Assembly: GCA_013003535.1 (NCBI GenBank)
Contig: JABDIY010000004.1
Span: forward strand, 1-56,192
Direction: 5' to 3'
From: Acidimicrobiales bacterium
GTDB lineage: Bacteria > Actinomycetota > Acidimicrobiia > Acidimicrobiales > SZUA-35
Length of the DNA stretch: 56,192 nt
Under the pieces are notes generated by a model. That model worked only from the letters and a program-made list of their open reading frames with translations, was not told where the DNA came from and did not search any database. Positions 1 to 7,584 of this stretch are shown here, piece by piece. How positions within the stretch are numbered: position 1 is the first letter of the stretch; the number at the start of each line of letters is the position of its first letter. Position numbers and translations under genes: made by a program.

Positions 1-90
1 ACCGGTGAGGAAGGTGAGCAGCCAGAAGCCGACTGAAACGATAAGGAGGAACGTGAAGACGACCGTGGGAAAACCCAGCGATACTTCCAT
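1..90 (-). CDS. N-terminal fragment of a membrane protein (cut by window start)
   Basis: Thirty codons are visible from an ATG at 90 reading off the left edge. They encode a strongly hydrophobic helix (residues about 5-30, with FPTVVFTFLLIV). The short polar start followed by a Phe/Val/Leu-rich segment resembles the first membrane helix of YqiJ/OB-fold or DUF1449-type membrane proteins, but 30 residues do not allow a family call. A perfect inverted repeat lies about 45 bases upstream at 132-146. The reading is a fragment only because the window ends. Confidence 0.5.
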   Translation of the reverse strand, partial: MEVSLGFPTVVFTFLLIVSVGFWLLTFLTG

Positions 91-131
91 GAACCTGTCC
101 AACGCGCACCTCTCTGGCCTACTGGCCGCTT

Positions 132-146
132 GTTACTGTTAGTAAC
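132..146. promoter_or_regulatory. Perfect palindrome, candidate operator
   Basis: GTTACT-GTT-AGTAAC is a perfect 6-bp inverted repeat with a 3-base centre. It lies between the divergent 3' end of the flavodoxin-like gene and the start of the membrane-protein fragment (start at 90). The size and symmetry suit a dimeric repressor of TetR or similar type. No regulator gene is visible in the window, so the assignment is inference from symmetry and position. Confidence 0.4.
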
Positions 147-253
147 GTCGGCGCCTGTCGCAGAGTTCCTGAGCTATTCCCGATTTCGATGAGCACAGCT
201 ACCCAAATCCGAGTCTCTCCGCAACGGCGAACGGCCCGGAGGGAAAGTAGAGC

Positions 254-967
254 TTAGAACTGGGCGGCGTTGGTGACGCTTTCCCAGTCGGCACCAACGT
301 TGCCCTTGTCCGGGAAGCCCCCGAGGTCGCGAAGTATCCGAGCAGTGTGCATCAGATTCCAGGTCATGATCGTGGTGTTCTTGTTGGTGAAGTCGTTGTC
401 GAATCCGAACGGCTTGCCCGTGTCGGGGTTCTCGTCGCCGTAACTCGGCCCGGGACCGGCCTCGCCAATCCAGCCGCAGTCGGCCTGAGGCGGAACCACG
501 AACCCGATGTGTTGGAAGGCGTAGAGAAGCTCCATTCCCACGGCCTTCACGCCATCCTCATTGCCGGTCACGATGCACCCAGCGGTCTTGCCATAGTAAA
601 GGTACTGGCCCTTGTCGTTCTTCTTGCCACTGCTGGCATACAGACGTTCGATCGCCAGCGTTGCCAAGCTGCTCTTCACGCCAAGCCAGATCGGACTACC
701 GATCACCAGGATGTCGGCGGCCATGATCTTGGCCTGAATTGAGGGCCATTCGTCAGCCTCGGCCTCGTTGTCGGCCACGGCATCGGTCACCATGCCGAAG
801 CCGATCTTGTGGTCAAGCATGTGGATCGTCTCTACGGCGACCCCTTCGGCTTCCATGATCTTGGACGACTTACTCATCAACTTCTGGGTATGGGAGTCGG
901 CGTTGTTTCGTTTCAGGGATGCGTTCAGGTAGACGGCGGAGAGGTCGGCGAAGTCAGTCATGCTCAT
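254..967 (-). CDS. Flavodoxin-fold NAD(P)H-dependent oxidoreductase
   Basis: A 237-residue protein with the flavodoxin-like fold of the NADPH-dependent FMN reductase / NAD(P)H quinone reductase group. The phosphate-binding loop is LNASLKRNNADS (about residues 14-25). ILVIGSPIWLGVKSS (86-100) and CIVTGNEDGVKAVG (131-144) match the second and third flavin-contact loops. It probably binds FMN and reduces small acceptors in the cytoplasm; the substrate cannot be read from sequence. ATGs at 967 and 961 are both possible starts. It is a single gene running toward the membrane-protein fragment and is not obviously in an operon with the HTTM pair, whose stop is about 20 bases upstream on the same strand. 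Confidence 0.8.
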   Translation of the reverse strand: MSMTDFADLSAVYLNASLKRNNADSHTQKLMSKSSKIMEAEGVAVETIHMLDHKIGFGMVTDAVADNEAEADEWPSIQAKIMAADILVIGSPIWLGVKSSLATLAIERLYASSGKKNDKGQYLYYGKTAGCIVTGNEDGVKAVGMELLYAFQHIGFVVPPQADCGWIGEAGPGPSYGDENPDTGKPFGFDNDFTNKNTTIMTWNLMHTARILRDLGGFPDKGNVGADWESVTNAAQF

Positions 968-988
968 GGTCTACCAACGATCCTCACC

Positions 989-1942
989 TCACCCAAATTC
1001 CTGCTGGACGCGATGGGATCGGAGGAGCGAAACCCGAGCGACGGCTCGGCGGATGAATCGCAGAATCGAATGGGCGTCGCCGGGTCGCATGAATGCCACG
1101 TAGCCGATGAGCATCCCTGGAAAGAAATAGCCCAGGCGCATCGCGTAATCGAACGAGAAATGAAGAGCAATACCTAAAACGATCGCCAGCAACCGGGTAC
1201 GACGATTCCACAGCAGCAACGGCAGTGTGATTTCCAGCCCGAAGGCTATCCATGTGGAGAGGCTGCCCAGAATCACGTTCTCGCGGACGAACCCCGGTAC
1301 GTAGAAGCGCTCGAATTCCTCCAGCCCCAAGGCGATCGAGGCCGCCGTGCCGTTGTGCCAGCGACTGCCCGGCGCTTTGGCGATTGCGGTAGCTATGTAG
1401 ATTGCACAGAGCTGGAACTGGAAGACTCGAAGCACCCACGCTGGCCCAAGCGGCCAGCGCCGTTCTCCTCCGGGCTCGGTCCTCCTCCCCCGCGGTCCGA
1501 TCGAAAGATACCGGGACGGGGTGAGTACGGCGAAGACCGCGAAGTAGAACGCCCAGAGCCGGAGTAGGACGTCGCTGGCGTTCATCATGACGATCAGGTC
1601 CTGCTGGAGCGACATCATGGTGTACCAGATCAGCGGGGCCGCCAGTTTCACGAATCGTCCCGCCGTGAGTGACAGAGCCGAGACGATGAGCACCACCACG
1701 GCTACGACGGCCGCTTCGTCTTGGCGGAACCACTGCAGAGCACCAATTCTCCAATTCGAATAGCTCGGCTGGGCAAAGAGACCGTCATGAAAATAGAACG
1801 CGGCGAAGTCTGGCAGCAGAGCGAGACCCCAAAGCAGGCTGGTAAGCCCCAACAAAATGCGGATCCAAGTGATGTTGATGGTGGATTTGGGAGCGAACCA
1901 AAAGGTGTTCCACCGCTCCAGTCCGCGGCCGAGAATGCTCAT
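989..1942 (-). CDS. HTTM-domain membrane protein (vitamin K-dependent gamma-carboxylase-like)
   Basis: A 317-residue polytopic membrane protein. The start is taken at the ATG at 1942 (MSILGRGLERW), which overlaps the upstream stop as ATGA; a longer open frame exists but its extra residues are antisense-like. Family marks include FYFHDGLF, then YIATAIAKAPGSRWHNGTA with the conserved Lys and Trp-x-x-Gly, and HFSFDYAMRLGYFFPGML in the last helices. The family (HTTM, related to gamma-glutamyl carboxylase) is named for its membrane topology; most bacterial members have no known reaction. The partner gene at 1939-2484 is translationally coupled and the two probably form one membrane complex. Confidence 0.8.
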   Translation of the reverse strand: MSILGRGLERWNTFWFAPKSTINITWIRILLGLTSLLWGLALLPDFAAFYFHDGLFAQPSYSNWRIGALQWFRQDEAAVVAVVVLIVSALSLTAGRFVKLAAPLIWYTMMSLQQDLIVMMNASDVLLRLWAFYFAVFAVLTPSRYLSIGPRGRRTEPGGERRWPLGPAWVLRVFQFQLCAIYIATAIAKAPGSRWHNGTAASIALGLEEFERFYVPGFVRENVILGSLSTWIAFGLEITLPLLLWNRRTRLLAIVLGIALHFSFDYAMRLGYFFPGMLIGYVAFMRPGDAHSILRFIRRAVARVSLLRSHRVQQEFG

Positions 1943-2484
1943 GATCCCACCACTGCAAACGGGACAGAAAGCATCTCCTCGTCCTGCCACGCGCTCACCG
2001 TGCCGGAGCCGGGCTCGGGCACCTTCCTCGTTCTCCGATAGAGGACGATATTCGTGACGTCCCGACCGGAGTACTGCTCCCTGATCCACAGCGCCGTCGG
2101 CCGAAGCAGCCGACGATTCTCGTCCCGCCTGACTCGTGACTCGAACTTTCGCCACCGAAACTCTCGGTAAGCGCCGACGAAGGGGTCGCCATGAGGGAAC
2201 TCGTACCGCTCCACGGTCCCGTCAGCAAAAGTCACGTCGGCTTCAACTCGATACGAGGTACTCACCGGGTTCGGTGCGAACACTCCCCAGTCCTGGCCGA
2301 TTCCGACAACCCACACCGTTTCCTGAATCGGAGGGCGGAGCAGGTCACGGGCGTCGCCGTCAGGAAAATTCCACACGACCACGAAGTACATGAACGCGAC
2401 AAAGAGGACAGAAAGGAGGACTCGACCGAGACGCGTGTCCACGAACCATCCCGGATCGTCCGTTGTGGTGCCTTGATCTTCCAC
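1939..2484 (-). CDS. Single-pass membrane protein, partner of the HTTM protein
   Basis: A 181-residue protein with one N-terminal membrane helix (about residues 19-39, RVLLSVLFVAFMYFVVVWNF) followed by a soluble domain containing WGVFAPNPVSTSYRVEADV and a charged tail. GVFAPNP-type motifs with a following beta-rich domain are common in small proteins encoded next to HTTM genes; the function is unknown. The start is GTG at 2484. The stop overlaps the HTTM start by four bases (ATGA). A TACTCT hexamer lies 8 bases before the GTG. Confidence 0.65.
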   Translation of the reverse strand: MEDQGTTTDDPGWFVDTRLGRVLLSVLFVAFMYFVVVWNFPDGDARDLLRPPIQETVWVVGIGQDWGVFAPNPVSTSYRVEADVTFADGTVERYEFPHGDPFVGAYREFRWRKFESRVRRDENRRLLRPTALWIREQYSGRDVTNIVLYRRTRKVPEPGSGTVSAWQDEEMLSVPFAVVGS

Positions 2485-2492
2485 GCTGGCCG

Positions 2493-2498
2493 AGAGTA
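2493..2498 (-). promoter_or_regulatory. Possible -10 element (TACTCT) for the HTTM pair
   Basis: TACTCT lies 8 bases upstream of the GTG at 2484 and there is no Shine-Dalgarno sequence between them, as expected for a leaderless or nearly leaderless message. No clear -35 is visible. The spacing is 2 bases longer than the 6 seen repeatedly elsewhere in the window. Confidence 0.3.
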
Positions 2499-2509
2499 CT
2501 CCAGGTCTC

Positions 2510-3559
2510 CTAGGGCTGGATGAACACCTTGCCTCTCGGGTCGGCGAGTGCCTCTACCAGCGTCTCCACCGCCGAATCGAGTTTCACAGTGGCGCCGACT
2601 TCGGTGCTCCAGCGGCCGTCGCTGAAACGAGCCTGGACCTCGGCGAAGACGGCGAGTTTCTCATCAAGCGCTGCTCCGCTGAGCCATGGAGAGAGCCAGA
2701 AACCTTTGATCACCTTGTTCCGGAAGATCAACTCGCCCGTATTGGGCAGCGGAGGCGTTTCGGGACTAAGCGACCCGTAGATCATCCACGTGCTGTCTTT
2801 CCCCATGGCATTGAACACCTGGGTCGACGTAGCGTCGGCCACGGCATCGATGAAGAACCGGGGTTTGCGTTCCTTCATGGTGGAGGTGAGTTCGGCGGCG
2901 AAGTCGTCTTCGGTCTGGTTGAGAATTACCGTTGCGCCAAGATCGGTCAGTACCTGGTTGTGAACATCGCGGCGCACGATACAGATCGAGTCCAGCCCAC
3001 TGTCCCTTGCAAGAGCAACGATGAACTTGCTCACCTGGCTGGCGCCGGCGGTAAGGACGATGCCGGGTGAACCGGCCGCCTTGGCCTCTTCGAACATCGC
3101 CGCTGCCGTGAGTGGATTCACGATGAAGCCGGCGGCGTCGTGGTCGCCAACTGAATCCGGCTGGGGTATGCACAGCATGGCCTCCGCGACGGCGTGGGTG
3201 GCCCAGGTGCCAGTGCCGTCGGGTGTAGCAGCGAAGCTGACCCGCGTGCCGATCAGCGACTGGGCATACGGATCCTCCCCGGCGGCGATTACCGTTCCGA
3301 CTCCCTCGAAACCAGCCGGTTTGCCGGCCCTCCGAGGTTGACCGTACTCGCCCTTGAGAAAGTGCAAATCCGAAGGATTGATGGGGGCCATCGCCATCCC
3401 CACCAAAACCTGGCCAGCCGCCAAGTCTGGGACGGCGATCTCTTTGAATTCGAGATACGGCTCCATCGTCTCAAAATGTATCCCTCCCTCAGGGTTCGGG
3501 TTGTAGCCGTCCTGCTTCACGACGAGAGCCATTATGGAATCGGGAATGCCGGATGTCAT
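2510..3559 (-). CDS. Medium-chain dehydrogenase/reductase, zinc-free quinone oxidoreductase type
   Basis: A 349-residue MDR-superfamily protein. The N-terminal GroES-like domain has APINPSDLHFLKG (58-70) and GFEGVGTV (83-90), typical of the zinc-free quinone reductase / enoyl-reductase branch; the zinc-ligand cysteines of alcohol dehydrogenases are absent. The nucleotide-binding domain starts at GIVLTAGASQVSKF (166-179), where the usual glycine pattern is relaxed. It probably reduces an activated double bond or quinone with NAD(P)H; the substrate is unknown. The start ATG at 3559 has TACGCT exactly 6 bases upstream and no ribosome-binding site, so the message is probably leaderless. Divergent from azlC across only 41 bases. 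Confidence 0.8.
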   Translation of the reverse strand: MTSGIPDSIMALVVKQDGYNPNPEGGIHFETMEPYLEFKEIAVPDLAAGQVLVGMAMAPINPSDLHFLKGEYGQPRRAGKPAGFEGVGTVIAAGEDPYAQSLIGTRVSFAATPDGTGTWATHAVAEAMLCIPQPDSVGDHDAAGFIVNPLTAAAMFEEAKAAGSPGIVLTAGASQVSKFIVALARDSGLDSICIVRRDVHNQVLTDLGATVILNQTEDDFAAELTSTMKERKPRFFIDAVADATSTQVFNAMGKDSTWMIYGSLSPETPPLPNTGELIFRNKVIKGFWLSPWLSGAALDEKLAVFAEVQARFSDGRWSTEVGATVKLDSAVETLVEALADPRGKVFIQP

Positions 3560-3565
3560 GAGTTG

Positions 3566-3571
3566 AGCGTA
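3566..3571 (-). promoter_or_regulatory. -10 element (TACGCT) for the MDR gene, leaderless type
   Basis: TACGCT followed by exactly 6 bases and then the ATG at 3559. It sits in the 41-base divergent gap with azlC, and the azlC hexamer occupies roughly its -35 position. No ribosome-binding site is possible in the 6 bases. Confidence 0.5.
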
Positions 3572-3588
3572 GGAGGGACTGTCCTTAG

Positions 3589-3594
3589 TACGGT
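3589..3594 (+). promoter_or_regulatory. -10 element (TACGGT) for azlC, leaderless type
   Basis: TACGGT, 6 bases, then the GTG at 3601. Faces the MDR hexamer; the two hexamers are 17 bases apart, so polymerase cannot occupy both at once. Confidence 0.5.
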
Positions 3595-3600
3595 GTTCCG

Positions 3601-4335
3601 GTGCCGACCGCTGACTCCACCGGCGCTACATTGCCCGCCCCATCCGACACTGAGATTCGAAGCCGCATCCTGCGCCAAGCAGCCTCGATTGGGCTCGCCG
3701 TCTCCCCTTTTGCCCTGGCTTTTGGCATTCTGTGCGCCGAAGCAGACTTTCGCTTGATCGAGGCGATCGGCTTCTCGTCGATCGTCTTCGGTGGCAGCTC
3801 GCAGTTCGCCTCGGCCCTTGTACTGGCTGACGGTGGAACCGTTACAGCAGCCGTTGTGGCGGGCGGTCTCTTGGCACTCCGATCATTGGCGTTCGGCGTA
3901 GTTATGGCTCCTGCCTTATGGGGGCCATTTTGGTGGCGGGCCGCTGTATCGCAGTTGATGATCGACGAATCTCTGGCCGTTGGCGCCCTCCAAACCGACC
4001 TCCGATGGCGGCGGTTTGGCTATCTCGCTGGCGGCATCGGTGTCTTTGTTCCGTGGAACCTGTTCACCATCCTGGGCTTTACGATCTTCGGCGGCGCCGG
4101 TGACTTAGTTACATCGCTTGGAATCGACGCCACAATCCCGGCGGCGTTTCTGGCGCTCCTCTGGCCCCGTCTCAGCGATCCCAAACAACGCCTGATCGCC
4201 GGCGTTGGTGCCGTTGTCGCGATCGTGGGAGCACCGCTGCTGCCTCCGGGTATTCCGATCGTGTTGGCCGCAGCCGCGGTGGCATTGCTCAGGCCATGGC
4301 GGAAGCAAACAAGTCATCTAGCGGGTGTGTCGTGA
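3601..4335 (+). CDS. azlC: AzlC-family branched-chain amino acid exporter, large subunit
   Basis: A 244-residue polytopic membrane protein of the AzlC family, which with AzlD exports branched-chain amino acids or similar compounds. Marks include GLAVSPFALAFGILCAEA near the start, FGGSSQFASALVL, and SQLMIDESLAVG, all characteristic family positions. The start is GTG at 3601 with a TACGGT hexamer 6 bases upstream. Its stop overlaps the azlD start as GTGA, the usual azlC-azlD arrangement. Confidence 0.88.
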   Translation: MPTADSTGATLPAPSDTEIRSRILRQAASIGLAVSPFALAFGILCAEADFRLIEAIGFSSIVFGGSSQFASALVLADGGTVTAAVVAGGLLALRSLAFGVVMAPALWGPFWWRAAVSQLMIDESLAVGALQTDLRWRRFGYLAGGIGVFVPWNLFTILGFTIFGGAGDLVTSLGIDATIPAAFLALLWPRLSDPKQRLIAGVGAVVAIVGAPLLPPGIPIVLAAAAVALLRPWRKQTSHLAGVS

Positions 4336-4643
4336 GGAATCCACTGCTTACCGTGTTGGTTCTAGGGGCCATAAGTTACGCGTTGAAGTCTGCCGGTCCT
4401 TTGCTTCTCGGTGGCGATCGGACCCTTCCGGCATGGTTGGATCGAACCGCGGTCCTACTTCCGGCCCCGCTGATCGCCGCCCTCGTGGCATCGTCTACGT
4501 TCGTATCCGATCGCCAGATATCGGTGGATGCCAGAGCGGTTGGTCTGGCGGTTGCCGCCGTCGCCCTGTGGCGCAAGGCTCCTTTCATCGTGGTGGTACT
4601 ACTAGCGGCGGCGGGTGCTGCGCTTACCCGCCAACTTGTTTGA
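4332..4643 (+). CDS. azlD: AzlD-family branched-chain amino acid exporter, small subunit
   Basis: About 103 residues when started at the GTG at 4332, which overlaps the azlC stop (GTGA); an ATG at 4296 in the same frame would add 12 polar residues not expected in the family. Three to four hydrophobic segments, with AISYALKSAGPLLLGG near the start and a central LLPAPLIAALVASS helix, fit AzlD. Works with AzlC as a two-component exporter in the cytoplasmic membrane. The APH-fold kinase gene follows after 9 bases and probably shares the transcript. Confidence 0.8.
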   Translation: MRNPLLTVLVLGAISYALKSAGPLLLGGDRTLPAWLDRTAVLLPAPLIAALVASSTFVSDRQISVDARAVGLAVAAVALWRKAPFIVVVLLAAAGAALTRQLV

Positions 4644-4652
4644 GGTTAGGCC

Positions 4653-5549
4653 ATGGCCTCGTTTAACTCACCAGCGTCTGAGGTGAGTATCGATGCGGAT
4701 CTGGTGAAGCAGCTCCTGTCAGATCAGCACCCGGACCTGGCCGATTTGCCAGTGCAGTTCGCCTCCGAAGGTTGGGACAATGCACAGTTTCTCTTGGGGA
4801 AAGATTTAGTAGTCCGGCTTCCCCTTCGCCTGGCGTCGGCCAACCTCATCCTCCACGAACAGCGCTGGCTCGGCCAACTTGCCCCGCGCCTCCCATTGCC
4901 TATACCGGTGCCCGTTCGACACGGCAGACCCTCGGACGCCTTCGGCTGGCCCTGGAGCATCTGTCCATGGGTTGAGGGACAGGACGCACTACATGCTCCA
5001 ATCGAAAGCTCGACCACCGCCGCGTTGCAGATGGCCGTCTTTCTGCGGGCTCTACACACCGCGGCACCATTAGATGCGCCGGCCAATCCGTTTCGTGGTG
5101 TACCGCTGGCCAAGCGCAATGATCTAACCCTGTCGGCAATCGTTTCTGCCGAAGAAGCCGGGTACCTCACCCCTCGCCAAGCGTCGCAAGTGCGGAAGCT
5201 ATGGGCCGACGCCGTGGGGGCTCCGATTCACACCGGACAGCCGGTCTGGCTTCACGGAGATCTTCATCCTGGGAACGTAATCGTTGCGGATGATCGCATC
5301 GTTTCGATCGTGGACTGGGGGGATATCACCTCCGGCGATCCGGCCTGCGACCTTGCGATCTTGTGGCGGATGTTCGATGCGCCCGCCCGAGCGCAGGCCC
5401 TCGATGCTTTGAAGCTTGATGAGACCTGCCTTCTCCGTACGCGTGGTTGGACGATCGCGATTGCGATGATGTTCCTGACCAACTCCGCTGACAGGCCACT
5501 CTATTTGAGCATCGGCCACCGTTCACTCAACGCTGCTCTGGAGCAATAG
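4653..5549 (+). CDS. APH-fold small-molecule phosphotransferase
   Basis: A 298-residue aminoglycoside-phosphotransferase/choline-kinase fold protein. The N-lobe has VVRLPLRLASANLILHEQRW (53-72, Glu69 likely the helix-C glutamate). The catalytic loop is HGDLHPGN (201-208) and the metal-binding motif is IVDWGD (219-224). GAGG-type ribosome-site bases (TTTGAGGTTAGG) precede the ATG. These residues show a working kinase, but the family includes many metabolic kinases (choline, macrolide, aminoglycoside, ethanolamine), and its position behind azlCD gives no reason to call it a resistance gene. Substrate unknown. Confidence 0.8.
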   Translation: MASFNSPASEVSIDADLVKQLLSDQHPDLADLPVQFASEGWDNAQFLLGKDLVVRLPLRLASANLILHEQRWLGQLAPRLPLPIPVPVRHGRPSDAFGWPWSICPWVEGQDALHAPIESSTTAALQMAVFLRALHTAAPLDAPANPFRGVPLAKRNDLTLSAIVSAEEAGYLTPRQASQVRKLWADAVGAPIHTGQPVWLHGDLHPGNVIVADDRIVSIVDWGDITSGDPACDLAILWRMFDAPARAQALDALKLDETCLLRTRGWTIAIAMMFLTNSADRPLYLSIGHRSLNAALEQ

Positions 5550-5607
5550 CCTTCGCGTTCACAGCATCACCAACCACGACACGAAATCCGCCCCTACAGC
5601 GATGGAT

Positions 5608-6519
5608 TCAACGATCCCCAGTAACGCCGGAGCCCGTCCCCAAAAGTTCTACAAATCGTGTAGCCGATGAAGGATCGGAGTCGAAGAAGAACGACGGCTC
5701 GATGAGTTCAACCTCTAAGACCTGCGGCCCGCCCACACCCGGCACCAGATCGATCCGGGCATAAAGGAGCGGTCCGAAACGATCCGTCAGCCAGGAGTTC
5801 ACGGCATCGGCGGCAGCTCGCTCCTCTACGCTCAGATCCGCCGGCTCGATCTCCTCCGGAACGAATAAGCCGTCAACAGACTGTGCGCCCGGCAGCAGGA
5901 GCGCCGCCTTGGCGAAAGCGTGGTCAAACGATCCGTTGAAATACACACAGCCTCGTTCACCATAGGAATCGACGCCGGCCAGGTAGGGCTGAACCATTGC
6001 TACTCGATCGGAGTCAACGATCGACTGCACTGCCTTGGCGATAGCCGAACCGTCCCCTGCATCCAAGCGGTAGGTGTCATTGGACCCAGCGGAAACCGTC
6101 GGCTTCACCACCACTTCTACGCATCTCCATCGTCCGATGCGAGTAAGCGCATTCAGAAGTTCCGTTGGCGGCATCAGGTGAGAGACGAAGGCGGTGTCGA
6201 CAACTGGCAAACTCGCCTGGCGCAGTTCGGTAACGTAACGCTTGTCAACGTTCCACTCCACAACCTCCAACGGATTGAGGAGCTCTGTCTGAGAAGTGAT
6301 GTGCTCCAGAACCGCTCGGAACTCATCCAGCCGGGTGAAGTAGTCCCAGGTTGCTCGGAGAATCACCTTGGTGTAGCTCGCCCATTTGGCTTTTGGGTCA
6401 TCCCAGGCGACCACGTCATACTCCAGCCCTGCGGCGTCGAGCGCCGGGAACAAGAACGGGCCATCGGTGTCCAGATCCATGGCATCTGTGCAGGCGAGCA
6501 GCGCAATGCGGGCAGGCAT
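5608..6519 (-). CDS. ATP-grasp domain protein (glutathione-synthetase-like ligase)
   Basis: A 303-residue protein. The N-terminal part is a pre-ATP-grasp domain with RATWDY (55-60). The ATP-grasp region shows VDKRYVTELR (91-100), EVVVKPTVSAGSNDTY (135-150) with the nucleotide-binding lysine, and YARIDLVPG with EVELIEPSFF (253-278) carrying the Mg-binding acidic residues. The layout resembles the glutathione-synthetase / cycloserine-biosynthesis DcsG-like group, ligating a carboxylate to an amine. The substrate is unknown. The start overlaps the stop of the upstream dehydrogenase by one base (TGATG), so both are likely to act in one pathway. Confidence 0.78.
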   Translation of the reverse strand: MPARIALLACTDAMDLDTDGPFLFPALDAAGLEYDVVAWDDPKAKWASYTKVILRATWDYFTRLDEFRAVLEHITSQTELLNPLEVVEWNVDKRYVTELRQASLPVVDTAFVSHLMPPTELLNALTRIGRWRCVEVVVKPTVSAGSNDTYRLDAGDGSAIAKAVQSIVDSDRVAMVQPYLAGVDSYGERGCVYFNGSFDHAFAKAALLLPGAQSVDGLFVPEEIEPADLSVEERAAADAVNSWLTDRFGPLLYARIDLVPGVGGPQVLEVELIEPSFFFDSDPSSATRFVELLGTGSGVTGDR

Positions 6520-7541
6520 CAGCGACGGACCCGGCCCGGCGGAATCACCTCGTAGCCGGGTTCCTCAGGTTCATCATCGACCATCTCGGCCGGGAAACCC
6601 TCAGCCACCACCCGATGGCCGGTGGCTTCCTCGAGGCGCCGAATGATGTTCGGTGAGAGTTCACGCTCGCCGTAACGAGCGATCCCGTCGGCAAAGATCT
6701 CATTGAGAAGCGGGGAAATCTCCAGTGGGACGTGGTGATCCTCGGCCAACTTCTGAAACAGCCCGATGTCCTTGGCGACGAGATCCATGGTGAAGCTGAT
6801 GTCTCGGCTGCCGTTGAGGATTACCTGTCCCTCGGTTTCGTGAACAAACGACGTTCCCGATGAGATGGCGATTGCCTCGTACGTGGTTCCCATGTCCAGG
6901 TCCATCGCTTTGGCCGTCGCCAATGCTTCCGCGACGGAGACGAGGTTGGCGGTTGCCAGGTAGTTGGTCATCACCTTGAGAATCGACGCGCTCCCAATGT
7001 CGCCCGTGTGCAGAATCCGGCGGCCGAGTGCGGTGAGTACCGGAAACGCTCGCTCGAAAGTAGGTCTGGTGCATCCGGCGAAGATGCTGATGTTGCCGGT
7101 ATCGGCCCGGTGGCATCCTCCCGAAACCGGACAATCGATGGCTTCGGCGCCCGTTGCTCGAACCCGCTCGGCGATGCGCATCACCTCGCCAGAATCAGTG
7201 GTGGACATCTCGGCCCAGATCTTGCCCGCAGAAAGGCCGGCGATCACACCGTCAGGCGCTTCCATGACGATCGAGCACGCCGTGGGGCTGGGGAGGCAGG
7301 TGATCACCATGTCGCTGGTCTGCGCGATCTGCATCGGAGAGTCAGCCCAGCGGGCACCTTTGGCCAGGAAAGGCGCGGCCAGCTCAGGGTTGAGATCGCG
7401 CACCGTCACGGTGTAGCCGTTGCGGAGCAGACTGCCGGCCAGTTTGGAGCCGACGTTGCCGAGGCCGATGAAACCTACTGACTTCACCACCTCATGCTGA
7501 GTCCCCGAGTCCACGGGCGACGTTGCAACAGACGACATCAT
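6519..7541 (-). CDS. Beta-hydroxyacid dehydrogenase (3-hydroxyisobutyrate dehydrogenase family)
   Basis: A 340-residue NAD(P)-dependent enzyme. FIGLGNVGSKLAGSLL (24-39) is the Rossmann GxGxxG loop; DCPVSGG (137-143) is the substrate-binding motif; GSASILKVMTNYL (183-195) holds the catalytic lysine (about 189); all are in family order. Most likely oxidises a small beta-hydroxyacid or tartronate-semialdehyde-like compound. Two ATGs (7541, 7538) start the frame. A TACCCT hexamer lies 8 bases upstream within a GGGTAG/CTACCC inverted repeat shared with the divergent methyltransferase gene. Coupled by 1-base overlap to the ATP-grasp gene. Confidence 0.85.
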   Translation of the reverse strand: MMSSVATSPVDSGTQHEVVKSVGFIGLGNVGSKLAGSLLRNGYTVTVRDLNPELAAPFLAKGARWADSPMQIAQTSDMVITCLPSPTACSIVMEAPDGVIAGLSAGKIWAEMSTTDSGEVMRIAERVRATGAEAIDCPVSGGCHRADTGNISIFAGCTRPTFERAFPVLTALGRRILHTGDIGSASILKVMTNYLATANLVSVAEALATAKAMDLDMGTTYEAIAISSGTSFVHETEGQVILNGSRDISFTMDLVAKDIGLFQKLAEDHHVPLEISPLLNEIFADGIARYGERELSPNIIRRLEEATGHRVVAEGFPAEMVDDEPEEPGYEVIPPGRVRR

Positions 7542-7550
7542 GGCTGCGAA

Positions 7551-7567
7551 GGGTAGTGCATCTACCC
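7551..7567. promoter_or_regulatory. Inverted repeat between divergent genes, candidate operator
   Basis: GGGTAG-TGCAT-CTACCC, perfect 6-bp arms with a 5-base centre. It overlaps the TACCCT hexamer (7550-7555, minus strand) that would serve the dehydrogenase gene and ends 6 bases before the TAGGCT hexamer of the methyltransferase gene. A protein bound here would affect both. Confidence 0.4.
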
Positions 7568-7572
7568 CTCAA

Positions 7573-7578
7573 TAGGCT
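7573..7578 (+). promoter_or_regulatory. -10 element (TAGGCT) for the methyltransferase pair, leaderless type
   Basis: TAGGCT, exactly 6 bases, then GTG at 7585. No ribosome-binding site fits between. Confidence 0.5.
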
Positions 7579-7584
7579 GAAGCG

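Noticed and set aside
4653-5549. Aminoglycoside resistance gene
   Set aside because: Only the general APH fold is supported; no drug-specific residues or resistance context.
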